From Bryobacterales bacterium (GTDB lineage: Bacteria; Acidobacteriota; Terriglobia; Bryobacterales; Bryobacteraceae): a stretch of DNA of 7,649 nucleotides. The first letter of the stretch is position 1; each line of letters starts with the position of its first letter. Below are positions 1 to 7,080 of this stretch, piece by piece. The notes beneath the pieces were generated by a model. That model was not told the DNA's origin. It did no database searches and saw nothing but the letters and a program-made list of their open reading frames with translations. The stretch spans positions 3,588 through 11,236 of the forward strand of contig DOZZ01000250.1 of assembly GCA_003517725.1 (NCBI GenBank). Reading direction: 5' to 3'. A program made the translations under genes and the position numbers.

Positions 1-38
1 AGCCCGCCAATTTCCGCACGGTAGTATCATGAACCAGC

Positions 39-42
39 GAGG
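39..42 (+). promoter_or_regulatory. Shine-Dalgarno of the DinB-fold gene
   Basis: GAGG lies 6 nt before the ATG at 49. This supports that start together with the signal-peptide sequence that follows it. Only 48 nt of upstream sequence are in the window, so no promoter can be judged. Confidence 0.7.
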
Positions 43-48
43 TTCACC

Positions 49-696
49 ATGAAGTTTATTGCCGCGCTGCTCGTCCTGGCCGTGGCTCCCGTCTTTGCTG
101 CCGCAACCGGGCAGCTGAATGACGCGGAGCGCACCTTCCTTGTCGACCAACTGGAACTCACCAGAAAGGCTTTCGTCGAGAGCCTGACCGGCGTGACGCC
201 CGCGCAGTGGCGTTTCAAAGCCGCACCCGACCGCTGGTCCGTGGCGGAGTGCGCGGAGCACCTGGTGCTGGCCGAGAACTACATCTTCCAGGGCTCGCAG
301 GGACTCCTGAAAACGCCGGCTGTTGCCCGCCCCGAGAAGTCCAATGAGCAGGTAGACAAGACCATCGTCTCCATGGTGACCGATCGCAGCCACAAGCTGC
401 AGGCGCCCGAACCTCTCGTGCCTAAAGGCAGTTTGGAATCCCCGGCCGACGCCATCCGCGCCTTTACGGAAAAGCGCGACCGCAACATCGCCTACGCCAA
501 GAGCACTAACGACGACCTGCGAGTGCACGTCGGCAAGACGCCGGCGGGCGAGATGGATGCTTACCAGCTTCTTTTGCTGATGGCGGCCCACTCGGCCAGG
601 CACACGGCGCAGATCCGAGAAGTGGAAGCCAGCCCGAATTACCCGAAGGTCAGCGCCCTGCTCCGATTGCCGCGAATCCGAATCGCCTTCGATTAG
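49..696 (+). CDS. Exported DinB-fold (DinB_2-like) protein
   Basis: This 215-residue protein begins with a signal peptide: Lys2, a hydrophobic stretch at about 3-17, and a likely cleavage after VFA at 17. The mature part resembles the DinB/YfiT-like four-helix bundle superfamily. The N-terminal helix (about 24-46) is followed by a 'TPAQWRFKAAPDRWSVAECAEH' type segment (50-71), a hallmark of DinB_2 domains. A late helix carries HSARHTAQI (181-189). His71, His181 and His185 fit the metal-binding histidine triad of the superfamily, in which members include thiol transferases and many uncharacterised proteins. The length is somewhat above the usual 150-180 residues because of the leader and a short tail. 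The start is supported by GAGG 6 nt upstream. The gene converges with the TPR gene on the other strand and is probably not part of that operon. The fold assignment is fairly secure. The reaction and substrate are unknown, and export is unusual for this family. Confidence 0.88.
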   Translation: MKFIAALLVLAVAPVFAAATGQLNDAERTFLVDQLELTRKAFVESLTGVTPAQWRFKAAPDRWSVAECAEHLVLAENYIFQGSQGLLKTPAVARPEKSNEQVDKTIVSMVTDRSHKLQAPEPLVPKGSLESPADAIRAFTEKRDRNIAYAKSTNDDLRVHVGKTPAGEMDAYQLLLLMAAHSARHTAQIREVEASPNYPKVSALLRLPRIRIAFD

Positions 697-716
697 CCGT
701 GCATTCAGAGGCACGG
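697..716 (+). terminator. Hairpin immediately after the DinB-fold stop
   Basis: A perfect 6-bp stem (CCGTGC 697-702 pairing with GCACGG 711-716) with an 8-nt loop starts on the base after the TAG stop. It has no T-tract, so it is not a classic intrinsic terminator. It could be a 3'-end stabilising structure or chance. The right arm contains the mutated start codon (ACG, 713-715) of the decayed small-gene copy. Confidence 0.3.
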
Positions 717-781
717 ACAACGAGTTCGCTCGCCAGATCGAAGAGACGCACCGGAAAACGCAGCGGAGCCTGCATCAGTTC
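713..781 (+). pseudogene. Decayed 5' fragment of a paralogue of the 100-aa small gene
   Basis: Reading from 713 gives TDNEFARQIEETHRKTQ and then about six further alignable residues. The intact gene at 7174 starts MDHDLARQIEETHRKTQ. Fifteen of 23 residues are identical, with 12 in a row. The position matching the ATG start is ACG, no alternative in-frame start codon is seen just upstream, and similarity ends at 781, where the 3' end of the convergent TPR gene takes over. About three quarters of the gene is therefore missing. In the 12-residue conserved core all five nucleotide differences are synonymous, which suggests the copy once coded for protein. Calling it a pseudogene is an inference from the lost start and the truncation. 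Confidence 0.75.
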
Positions 782-802
782 GCTCTCGATCCGTGGCCGC
801 CA

Positions 803-1840
803 TTACCGTTTACGCAGCTCTTGAAAGAGATCCATCTCCCGAGCGGCCTCTGCCGCGCGTCCCAGCTTTCGGTAGATTTGCGCAAGCTGGAAATGCGCGG
901 ACTGCGCCAGCTTCGTCGTCTTCTCCTGCTCGATCACCTGCCGGAAGAGCTTCTCGGCGCCCGCCGGATCTCCGGCGGTTGCCTTGGCTTTTGCTAACTC
1001 TAACAGCGTCTCCGGCATTCCCGGCCGCAACGCATCGGCGCGCTGCAATTCCGGTAACGCTTCCGCCGTCCGCCCGCGATTCAACAGCACCAGCCCAAGC
1101 TTGTACGCGGCTAACGCGTCTCCGGGTGACAGGCGCGCCTCCTGCCGGAACTCCCGCTCGGCGCCTTCGAAATCGCCTGAGCCGAGATCCAGCTCGCCCA
1201 TCGCCAGATGCACGCCGCGGAGGTCGGGCCGCGCTGCCAGCGCCGCCGCGAAATCCCTGGCCGCGGCTTCCCGATCGCCTGCCGCCGCGTGGGCCTCTCC
1301 CCGCGTCTGCCGCGCTCGCGCCGACTCGGGATGGTGTTGCGCCAGCATTTCGAACGCCTGCTTGGCCAGTTGCGCGTGAGCCTGCCCCAGATAGAAGAGC
1401 AAGTCCGGGTCGTCCGGCCTGTTCTGGAGCGCCGCTTCGAGCTTGTCCAGCGCCTCGCGCGCGCGGCCCGACTGCAATAGCGCCACCGCCAGGGCATCCT
1501 CCGCACCGGCTTTTTCCAGATGCTGTACCGCTTCGCCCGCGTAGCCCTGTGCCAGCAGCGCGATTCCCAGCATGCCTTCCGCGCCCGGCAGGTCGGGTTG
1601 CAGTTGCAGGCCGCGGCGGAACTCGGGAATCGCGGCCCCGTAATCCTTCTGCTCCAGATAGACCGCGCCCAGATTGACGTGCGCGGCCGCCAGATCCGGC
1701 GCGAGTTCCGCGGCGCGCCGGAACTCGCGCACGGCGCCCGGCAGGTCGCCCGCACGCTTAGCCGCCAGGCCCGCTTCAACGTGCTGCTTCAGTTCCGGCG
1801 AAACTTGTAGCGCCAGAAACAGCAACAGTGCCAGCGTCAT
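803..1840 (-). CDS. Exported tetratricopeptide-repeat (TPR) protein, third gene of the operon
   Basis: This 345-residue protein has a short hydrophobic leader (residues 2-12, LALLLFLALQ type), consistent with export. Nearly all of the rest is TPR helices. Clear repeats are at about 17-50, 51-84, 85-116, 117-142, 173-206, 207-240, 241-274 and 275-308, plus a C-terminal helix pair to about 340. They show the typical G/A-Y-A-P positions, such as NLGAVYLEQKDYGAAIPEF. The repeat at about 143-172 is shortened. The start at 1840 was chosen over an in-frame ATG at 2011 because AAGGAG lies 5 nt upstream, a signal-like sequence follows, and the longer form would run through the upstream gene. The ATG overlaps the TGA stop of the CRTAC gene by 4 nt (ATGA), so translation is very likely coupled. 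TPR proteins act as protein-interaction scaffolds. In this operon it may be a periplasmic or outer-membrane partner of the receptor, but that is inferred. Confidence 0.9.
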   Translation of the reverse strand: MTLALLLFLALQVSPELKQHVEAGLAAKRAGDLPGAVREFRRAAELAPDLAAAHVNLGAVYLEQKDYGAAIPEFRRGLQLQPDLPGAEGMLGIALLAQGYAGEAVQHLEKAGAEDALAVALLQSGRAREALDKLEAALQNRPDDPDLLFYLGQAHAQLAKQAFEMLAQHHPESARARQTRGEAHAAAGDREAAARDFAAALAARPDLRGVHLAMGELDLGSGDFEGAEREFRQEARLSPGDALAAYKLGLVLLNRGRTAEALPELQRADALRPGMPETLLELAKAKATAGDPAGAEKLFRQVIEQEKTTKLAQSAHFQLAQIYRKLGRAAEAAREMDLFQELRKR

Positions 1841-3441
1841 TCGGGCTCCTTCACGGTGACGATGCGGTCGGCCGCGACGCGTTCCAACACCTGCTTGGTC
1901 CCGCTGGGCCACAGGATCTCGACCGTCGCCTCGCGAGCCTGTCCCAACCCGAAGTGCACGCGCGCATCGCTTGCCGAAAGGTAACTGCCCGACGTCGTGA
2001 CATAGGCCCACTGATTGCCGGCCCGCACCTTCGCGCCGATACCGTCGCGATTGCTGCGCGTGCCCACCAGCTTCAATGTCAGCCAGTGATTCGGGCCACC
2101 CCGATTGAGTAAAACCAGCGGCGGTCCGCCCAGAACGGACACCACCGTGTCGATGTAGCCGTCGTTATTCAGATCGCCGAAAGCGGCGCCCCGCCCGGCC
2201 ACCGCCGGCAGGCCCGTCAGTTCCGAGTGCTCAAACCGCCCGCGGTTGTTGCGGAATAGCGCCGGCGCCTCCAAATACCGGAGGCCCGATTGGATTTTCT
2301 CGACGTTGTCCAGCACATGGCTCTGCGCCGCAAACAGGTCCTTCCATCCGTCGTTATCGAAATCCTGCAGTCCGACGCCCCAACCGGAACTATGCGCCGT
2401 TAACGCCGCCAGGCCGGTGGACAAGCTCGCATAGCGGAACTGCCCGCCGCCTTCATTGTGAAACAGCGCGTACTTCTCCAGCGCGAGATTGGTCACGGCG
2501 ATGTCCGGGCGGCCGTCATTATCATAATCGGCGAACGCCACGCCCATTCCCGCGAACGCGTTACCGTCGTCCGAGAAGGCCACGCCCGCATCCAGCGCGC
2601 GCTCGGCAAAGGTGCCGTTGCCCTGGTTGTGAAACAAGAACTGCTGCATCCCGTCATTCGCGACGAAGACATCGGCGAACCCATCGCCGTCGTAATCGTT
2701 GAACGCCACCCCGAGCCCCTTGCCTACCAATTTCCCAATCCCTGATTCGGCGGTGACATCGCGAAATTTTCCGCCGCCCTCGTTGTGGAACAGCAGGTTC
2801 GTTACGCCGCCAAACTTTTCCGGACGGCAGTAAGCGTGAAAAGGCGTTCCGCAGAGGATGTTGCGGCCCACGTCCCAATCGAGATAACGCGTCACGAACA
2901 GATCCAGCCGCCCGTCGTTGTCGTAATCGAAGAAGCCCGCCGATGCCGACCAGCCACCGGCCGCGACGCCCGCTTGTGCGGTCACGTCCGTGAACGTACC
3001 GTTGCCGTTGTTGCGATACAGCGTGTTCCGCCCATAGTTGGTGATGTAGAGATCGGTGAAGCCGTCGTTGTCGAAATCCGCCGCCGCCACGCCCATGCCG
3101 TAGTTGTCTCCAGCGTTGGCCAGTCCGGCGGCCGCTGTCACGTCCGTATAAGTGCCATCGCGGTTCTGCCGGTAGAGACGGTTCCAATACGGAGGCTGCC
3201 GACGCGAGAAGTCACCGGGCAGTTTCCCGCCGTTCACCAGGAAAATATCCAGGAGTCCGTCGTTGTTGTAGTCAAGCAGGGCCACGCCGCCGCCCATGGT
3301 TTCGATCAGGTACTTCTCAGGCGTGGGCGAGTTGCGGTGCTGAAAGTCGAGCCCGGGTGGGTGGGCCTGCCGCAGCCGCGGGCTTTGCGCCGCGCAACAC
3401 AGCATCGCGGCGCAAAGGCACACTCGGGCGAAGCGCCCCAT
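1837..3441 (-). CDS. CRTAC1-type FG-GAP/VCBS and ASPIC/UnbV protein, exported
   Basis: This 534-residue protein has a signal-like N-terminus (Arg3 and Arg6, then hydrophobic and Cys-rich residues 7-18). No convincing lipobox is visible. It then carries seven FG-GAP/VCBS-type motifs with calcium-binding DxDxDG-like loops: DYNNDG (57-62), DFDNDG (122-127), DYDNDG (172-177), DYDGDG (249-254), DYDNDG (305-310), DFDNDG (360-365) and DLNNDG (423-428). Such repeats fold as an integrin-like beta-propeller, and seven is the expected blade number. Each is followed by a LFxNxGxGxF-type strand. Cys197 and Cys205 lie in the usual Cys-containing insertion. Residues about 465-525 (RDGIGAKVRAG onward) are the ASPIC/UnbV domain that ends CRTAC1-family proteins. 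The ATG directly follows the TAG of the receptor gene with no gap and no clear Shine-Dalgarno, so translation probably depends on reinitiation. Its likely location is the periplasm or cell surface. The ligand is unknown and a role with the receptor is inferred. Confidence 0.93.
   Translation of the reverse strand: MGRFARVCLCAAMLCCAAQSPRLRQAHPPGLDFQHRNSPTPEKYLIETMGGGVALLDYNNDGLLDIFLVNGGKLPGDFSRRQPPYWNRLYRQNRDGTYTDVTAAAGLANAGDNYGMGVAAADFDNDGFTDLYITNYGRNTLYRNNGNGTFTDVTAQAGVAAGGWSASAGFFDYDNDGRLDLFVTRYLDWDVGRNILCGTPFHAYCRPEKFGGVTNLLFHNEGGGKFRDVTAESGIGKLVGKGLGVAFNDYDGDGFADVFVANDGMQQFLFHNQGNGTFAERALDAGVAFSDDGNAFAGMGVAFADYDNDGRPDIAVTNLALEKYALFHNEGGGQFRYASLSTGLAALTAHSSGWGVGLQDFDNDGWKDLFAAQSHVLDNVEKIQSGLRYLEAPALFRNNRGRFEHSELTGLPAVAGRGAAFGDLNNDGYIDTVVSVLGGPPLVLLNRGGPNHWLTLKLVGTRSNRDGIGAKVRAGNQWAYVTTSGSYLSASDARVHFGLGQAREATVEILWPSGTKQVLERVAADRIVTVKEPE
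1846..1851 (-). promoter_or_regulatory. Strong Shine-Dalgarno deciding the TPR start
   Basis: AAGGAG lies 5 nt upstream of the TPR ATG, inside the last codons of the CRTAC gene. It fixes the TPR start at 1840 and argues against a start at 2011. Confidence 0.85.
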
Positions 3442-6400
3442 CTAGAACAGCAGGCGTAAGGCGAATTGCACCAGCCGAGGATCGTTGTACTGCCCGCTGA
3501 TGACTCCGAACTGGGGACTGCCCATCGCCGTTCCCGGATAACCGAATCGCACCCGGTTGAACAAATTGAAGACCTCGGTCCGGAACTGTAAACCGACGCG
3601 TTCGGTGATCTGCGTGTTCTTGAACAGGGTGAAGTCGTAGTTCGCAATTCCGTGCGAACGAACATCCGGCAGCGTCCTCGACGAATTGCCGAACGTGAAC
3701 GGCGCGGGTAGAGCGAACGCCGCTGTGTTGAACCACTGATTCAGGCGGCTCTGCGCGGAACCGTCAAGCTTGGCCTTCGCGCCGGTCCGATTGGGCCGTT
3801 GACCCCCGCCAAACGAGTTGCTGGTGTTCACCGCGACGCCGATCGGCAGCGGATTTCCCGACTGAAACGTCGAGACCCCGTTGACGCCCCAACCCGAGAT
3901 CAACTTATCCGCGAATCCGCTAACATCGTGGCCCAGCCAGCGTCCCTTGCCGACCGGAAGATCCACGATGTAACTGATCACAGCGCGATGCGGCGTGTCA
4001 TAGAGCGCTAAAGATCGCTCCGCCCGGATGTTGTAGTTGTCCTGCACGCCGCCCGCGCCTCCGCCCGGCTCCAGCCAGCCCGTCAATGTATCGGTATCGC
4101 TGATGAGCTTGGACCAGGTGTAGGCGCCGAGTATCGTTCCGCCATGGCCAAAGCGCTTTTCTACCGTGGCTTGCGCCGAATGATAAATAGAGTTCCGGTT
4201 CGGCGGCGATTGCATGGCGAAACCGTTGTACTGCGGATAGGGGCGAAGCAACTGCCCGTACGCAACCTTCGGCTGGGCCAGTGCTCCCAGCTGAACCAGT
4301 CCGAAGAACGGATTGGGTACCTGCTGTTGTAACTTGCTGCCTAACGCCATGAACTCCGGCGGCAACTGGTCGAGCTGCTGGCTCGGTCCGGGCAGATGGG
4401 TTCCCTTGGAACCCGCATAAGCCAGGGAGACCACCGTGCCGCCAGAGAATTCCCGCTGCACGTTAAAATTCCACTGCTGCGAGTAGGCGTGCGCTTCATT
4501 GTAGATTGGCGCCGTGATGCCCTGACCATAGAAGAGCTGCTGGATGTTGGGGCTCCGTCCGGGAGGAGCGATCAAACCGGTGGGGAATGGGTTACTCAGC
4601 GTATCTTTAGGCGTAACGGAGCCATCCAGTGTTCCGAGAAAGGGCGTCGTGTAGGCGTTGACCGGATCGCCGTTAGGCGCGAAGCCAAACGCGACGTCGT
4701 TGCCCAGCCAAAAGATGCCGTACCCGGCGCGAATGACGGTGCGATCGTTGAGGCGATAAGCCAGGCCCAGCCGCGGCGAGAATAGGTTCCCGAGCTTCGT
4801 ATTGTTGCGGCTTGGATTATCAGGAGAATGCACCAGGCCGATTCTTCCCAGCAGATTAAGACCGGTTGGTCCGGACAGATCGTTTTTCGCGGAGGGCAGC
4901 AGCACGATCATGCGATCGAACCGCTCGGACCACGGACCCATCTGTTCAAAGCGCAGTCCATAGTTGAGTGTCAGCCGCGGCGTGACTTGGAACTGGTCGC
5001 CGGCGTAGTACGCGCGGTAAATCTGCTGGCCTGCCACCAGCGCATTGTTGGTTACTCCTCCGCCGTTTCCATAACCGAGCAGGAACGATGCAAAGCCGTT
5101 GCCGGTTCCACCAGCCGCAAAGGGCGATGCGGCGGTCAGGAGTGAATCGAAGGTAAAATTTCCCGAAGGATTATTCTGCTGGTAGTAATTGTGGGTATTC
5201 CGGCGAACTTCGAATCCGAACTTTAAGGTATGGCTTCCCCAGATTTTCGTTAAGCTCGGCGCCAGCGAGTAAACGTCGTTGCGCGCGATGATCGTGCTGC
5301 CGCTTCCGCTGGTGCTGAATACGCCGCTGTATCCGACCACCTGCGGCTGCGGCGCGACCCGGAAGATCACCTGATTGTTGAGCGAAGCAGGCCAGCCCAG
5401 TTGTGTCAGATCGTAACCCGCGGTAAGCGAAGTACGGTCGTAACTGAAGCGGAGATAGGACGCGCGGATATCGCCTATCAACGATGGCGAGAAAGTATAA
5501 GTATCGGCGATCACGGCCTGATTCGTATTGAACGTTTCGGTGCATCGATCGACGCAGGTTTTGGTCTTATATGGGTCGATAGGCAGATTCAGATTGCTCC
5601 AGTAGGAATAGCGCAGGAAGGCGTGCTGCTTCTCGGAGAAAGTGTGGTCGATGCGCGACGTATATTGGTCGTTATTGCCGCCGACACTGGCGTTCGCGGT
5701 GTAGTTGTTCACGTTAGTGAAGCCATTGCCGGGCCCGTTTGCATGTGCCCAAAGATTGGTCAGGATCTTGGCGGCCGGATCGATGCGATTCGGGGGGATG
5801 ATGTTACCCGGAAACGCCGTTCTCGAAATGATGTCGTTGCCGTTGGCGTCTTTGGCGCACGCCGGGTTAGCGAAACGGCCGCACGTGGTCAGCGGATCAT
5901 AGATGGGAACCAGCGCGCCTTTTGAGTTCCGCAGATTGGAGAAGTCTCCCGTCCGCATGGCATCCGTCGGAACCGAGTATACATACGACTGGCCCTGTCG
6001 CAGCCGGAACCCCTCCCAGGCAAAGAAAAAGAAGGTCTTGTCTTTGAGAACCGGGCCGCCAAGATTCGCGCCATATTGGTTCTGAGAGAAAGCCGGCCGC
6101 TGGACGCCGGCCTTATTGTTGAAAAAGGTATTGGCGTTCAATACCCGATTGCGGAAAAATTCGTAGGCGCTGCCATGGAAGCCGTTGGTGCCGGATTTCG
6201 TGGTCAGATTGATGGCGCCGCCGGCGAGACGGCCGAACTCCGGCCCCAGGTTATTGGTCTGGACGCGAAACTCCTGGATGGCATCTTGCGTGGGTACCAG
6301 GGCCGTTAAATTGACGTACGACGTATTGAGCGGAGCGCCATCCAGAAATGCCGCGCTCTGGTTGGCTTGCCCCCCGCCGATCTGGTAATTGCCCCACGCA

Positions 6401-6927
6401 AAGGGATTGGTGCCGGTCGGCGTGGTGCCGGACTGTCCACCGGGAACCACTCCCGCCACCAGAGCCACCAACCCGAACACGTTACGTCCATTCAGCGGCA
6501 TCTCGAGCACTTTGCGCGATTCCACCACCTGTCCGAGCGCCGCGTTTTCGGTCTGCAGAAGCGGCGTCTGGGCCGAGACCTCGACCACCTGATTGACATC
6601 CCCGATCTGCATGGGAACGTCGATGCGGACCGCGCTCTGCACCTCGACCGTGATCGGTTCGCGGACGAAGCGGCGGAACCCAGCCTGCTCGACCTCGATT
6701 TTGTACTGGCCGGGGACCAGACTGACGAATTGGTAATTGCCAGAAGCGTCGGTCGGCACGGCGCGGCGCTCCGCCGTGCCCAGATTGGTGAGTGCCACGC
6801 TGGCTTGCGGCATGGCGCTGCCGGAAGCGTCGGTGACGGTTCCGACGATGGACCCGTAAAATGTCTGCCCGAATGAAGCGGTTGAGAGGAGTAGCCACGC
6901 AAGGCACGGGATTAGGCGGACTCTCAT
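3442..6927 (-). CDS. Oar-like TonB-dependent outer-membrane receptor with carboxypeptidase-regulatory domain
   Basis: This 1,161-residue protein has a signal peptide (about 1-20, hydrophobic core CLAWLLLSTASFG). A carboxypeptidase-regulatory-like beta-sandwich follows (about 25-108; GTVTDASGSAMPQASV, then TDASGNYQF and LVPGQYKIEVEQAGF). Next is a TonB-box-like stretch, QVVEVSA (113-119). The plug domain (about 125-245) contains the family motifs MPLNGRNVF, AAFLDGAPLN, IQEFRVQTNNLGPEFGR and GGAINLTTKSGTN. The rest is a long beta-barrel of the Oar type, opening with GFHGSAYEFFRN, with many aromatic-flanked strands. It ends FALRLLF, so the last residue is Phe, as in the C-terminal signal used for outer-membrane assembly. 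Its length is normal for the family. The start at 6927 is chosen over the in-frame ATG at 7017 because GAGGA lies 5 nt upstream and the signal peptide starts there. It is the first gene of the operon. The expected role is energised uptake or surface binding of a large or polymeric substrate, but the substrate cannot be read from sequence. Confidence 0.95.
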   Translation of the reverse strand: MRVRLIPCLAWLLLSTASFGQTFYGSIVGTVTDASGSAMPQASVALTNLGTAERRAVPTDASGNYQFVSLVPGQYKIEVEQAGFRRFVREPITVEVQSAVRIDVPMQIGDVNQVVEVSAQTPLLQTENAALGQVVESRKVLEMPLNGRNVFGLVALVAGVVPGGQSGTTPTGTNPFAWGNYQIGGGQANQSAAFLDGAPLNTSYVNLTALVPTQDAIQEFRVQTNNLGPEFGRLAGGAINLTTKSGTNGFHGSAYEFFRNRVLNANTFFNNKAGVQRPAFSQNQYGANLGGPVLKDKTFFFFAWEGFRLRQGQSYVYSVPTDAMRTGDFSNLRNSKGALVPIYDPLTTCGRFANPACAKDANGNDIISRTAFPGNIIPPNRIDPAAKILTNLWAHANGPGNGFTNVNNYTANASVGGNNDQYTSRIDHTFSEKQHAFLRYSYWSNLNLPIDPYKTKTCVDRCTETFNTNQAVIADTYTFSPSLIGDIRASYLRFSYDRTSLTAGYDLTQLGWPASLNNQVIFRVAPQPQVVGYSGVFSTSGSGSTIIARNDVYSLAPSLTKIWGSHTLKFGFEVRRNTHNYYQQNNPSGNFTFDSLLTAASPFAAGGTGNGFASFLLGYGNGGGVTNNALVAGQQIYRAYYAGDQFQVTPRLTLNYGLRFEQMGPWSERFDRMIVLLPSAKNDLSGPTGLNLLGRIGLVHSPDNPSRNNTKLGNLFSPRLGLAYRLNDRTVIRAGYGIFWLGNDVAFGFAPNGDPVNAYTTPFLGTLDGSVTPKDTLSNPFPTGLIAPPGRSPNIQQLFYGQGITAPIYNEAHAYSQQWNFNVQREFSGGTVVSLAYAGSKGTHLPGPSQQLDQLPPEFMALGSKLQQQVPNPFFGLVQLGALAQPKVAYGQLLRPYPQYNGFAMQSPPNRNSIYHSAQATVEKRFGHGGTILGAYTWSKLISDTDTLTGWLEPGGGAGGVQDNYNIRAERSLALYDTPHRAVISYIVDLPVGKGRWLGHDVSGFADKLISGWGVNGVSTFQSGNPLPIGVAVNTSNSFGGGQRPNRTGAKAKLDGSAQSRLNQWFNTAAFALPAPFTFGNSSRTLPDVRSHGIANYDFTLFKNTQITERVGLQFRTEVFNLFNRVRFGYPGTAMGSPQFGVISGQYNDPRLVQFALRLLF

Positions 6928-6932
6928 TTTGA

Positions 6933-6937
6933 TCCTC
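6933..6937 (-). promoter_or_regulatory. Shine-Dalgarno of the Oar-like receptor gene
   Basis: GAGGA lies 5 nt upstream of the ATG at 6925-6927 on the minus strand. It decides the start against a position 30 codons further upstream, whose extra residues do not resemble a signal peptide. Confidence 0.75.
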
Positions 6938-6962
6938 GAGGACCCCAGTTGGGTTGCTCCAC

Positions 6963-6989
6963 AATATATAAGCAACGCAAATTTGTCCA
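6963..6989 (-). promoter_or_regulatory. Possible sigma70-type promoter of the three-gene operon
   Basis: On the minus strand TGGACA (6984-6989) matches the -35 consensus TTGACA at five of six bases. TATATT (6963-6968) matches -10 TATAAT at five of six. The spacing is 15 bp, shorter than the usual 17. This is the only AT-rich patch in the region and lies about 35 bp before the receptor start codon. An alternative -10 reading (TATATA) would make the spacing worse. Confidence 0.4.
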
Positions 6990-7033
6990 GCGCCACCCCC
7001 CCGGAATGAGGGGTCATTTTCGATGGCGGAAAT

Positions 7034-7043
7034 CCGGTACCGG
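7034..7043. other. 10-bp perfect palindrome in the divergent intergenic region
   Basis: CCGGTACCGG is a perfect palindrome about 45 bp upstream of the candidate operon -35 box. It could be a dimeric regulator site, but in GC-rich DNA a 10-bp palindrome can arise by chance. No second copy was seen nearby. Confidence 0.2.
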
Positions 7044-7080
7044 GCCTGGCTCGGGCGGTGAGTTCCCGGTTTTCGCCCCT

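Larger units (their letters stand above)
691..781 (+). repeat. Left copy of a 91-bp diverged direct repeat
   Basis: This segment aligns without gaps to 7152-7242 in the same orientation. I count 19 differences in 91 positions (about 79% identity), including a 17-nt exact block (740-756 against 7201-7217). The repeat covers the last two codons of the DinB-fold gene and the upstream leader plus first 23 codons of the small gene that is intact on the right. Similarity stops about 20 bp before the 3' end of the TPR gene. Confidence 0.85.

Noticed and set aside
793..1677. Plus-strand 294-residue open frame rich in Pro, Ala and Arg
   Set aside because: It lies antisense to the TPR gene and has the low-complexity composition expected of a GC-rich shadow frame. 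The TPR frame on the other strand has clear repeats and a Shine-Dalgarno.
1840..2011. Extended TPR start at 2011
   Set aside because: The added 57 residues overlap the ASPIC/UnbV coding region in another frame and look random. The ATG at 1840 has AAGGAG 5 nt upstream and a signal-like sequence.
2785..3459. Plus-strand 224-residue open frame
   Set aside because: It is antisense to the FG-GAP gene. The repeated Val/Ile-Val runs are the reverse reading of the DxDNDG repeats, with no domain of its own.
6971..6993. Possible sigma54 promoter (TGGCGC and TTGC elements) upstream of the receptor gene
   Set aside because: The GG and GC elements are 14 nt apart rather than the required 10, so the motif does not fit.
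6928..7017. Extended receptor start at 7017
   Set aside because: The extra 30 residues do not resemble a leader and would place the signal peptide internally. GAGGA lies 5 nt before the ATG at 6927.
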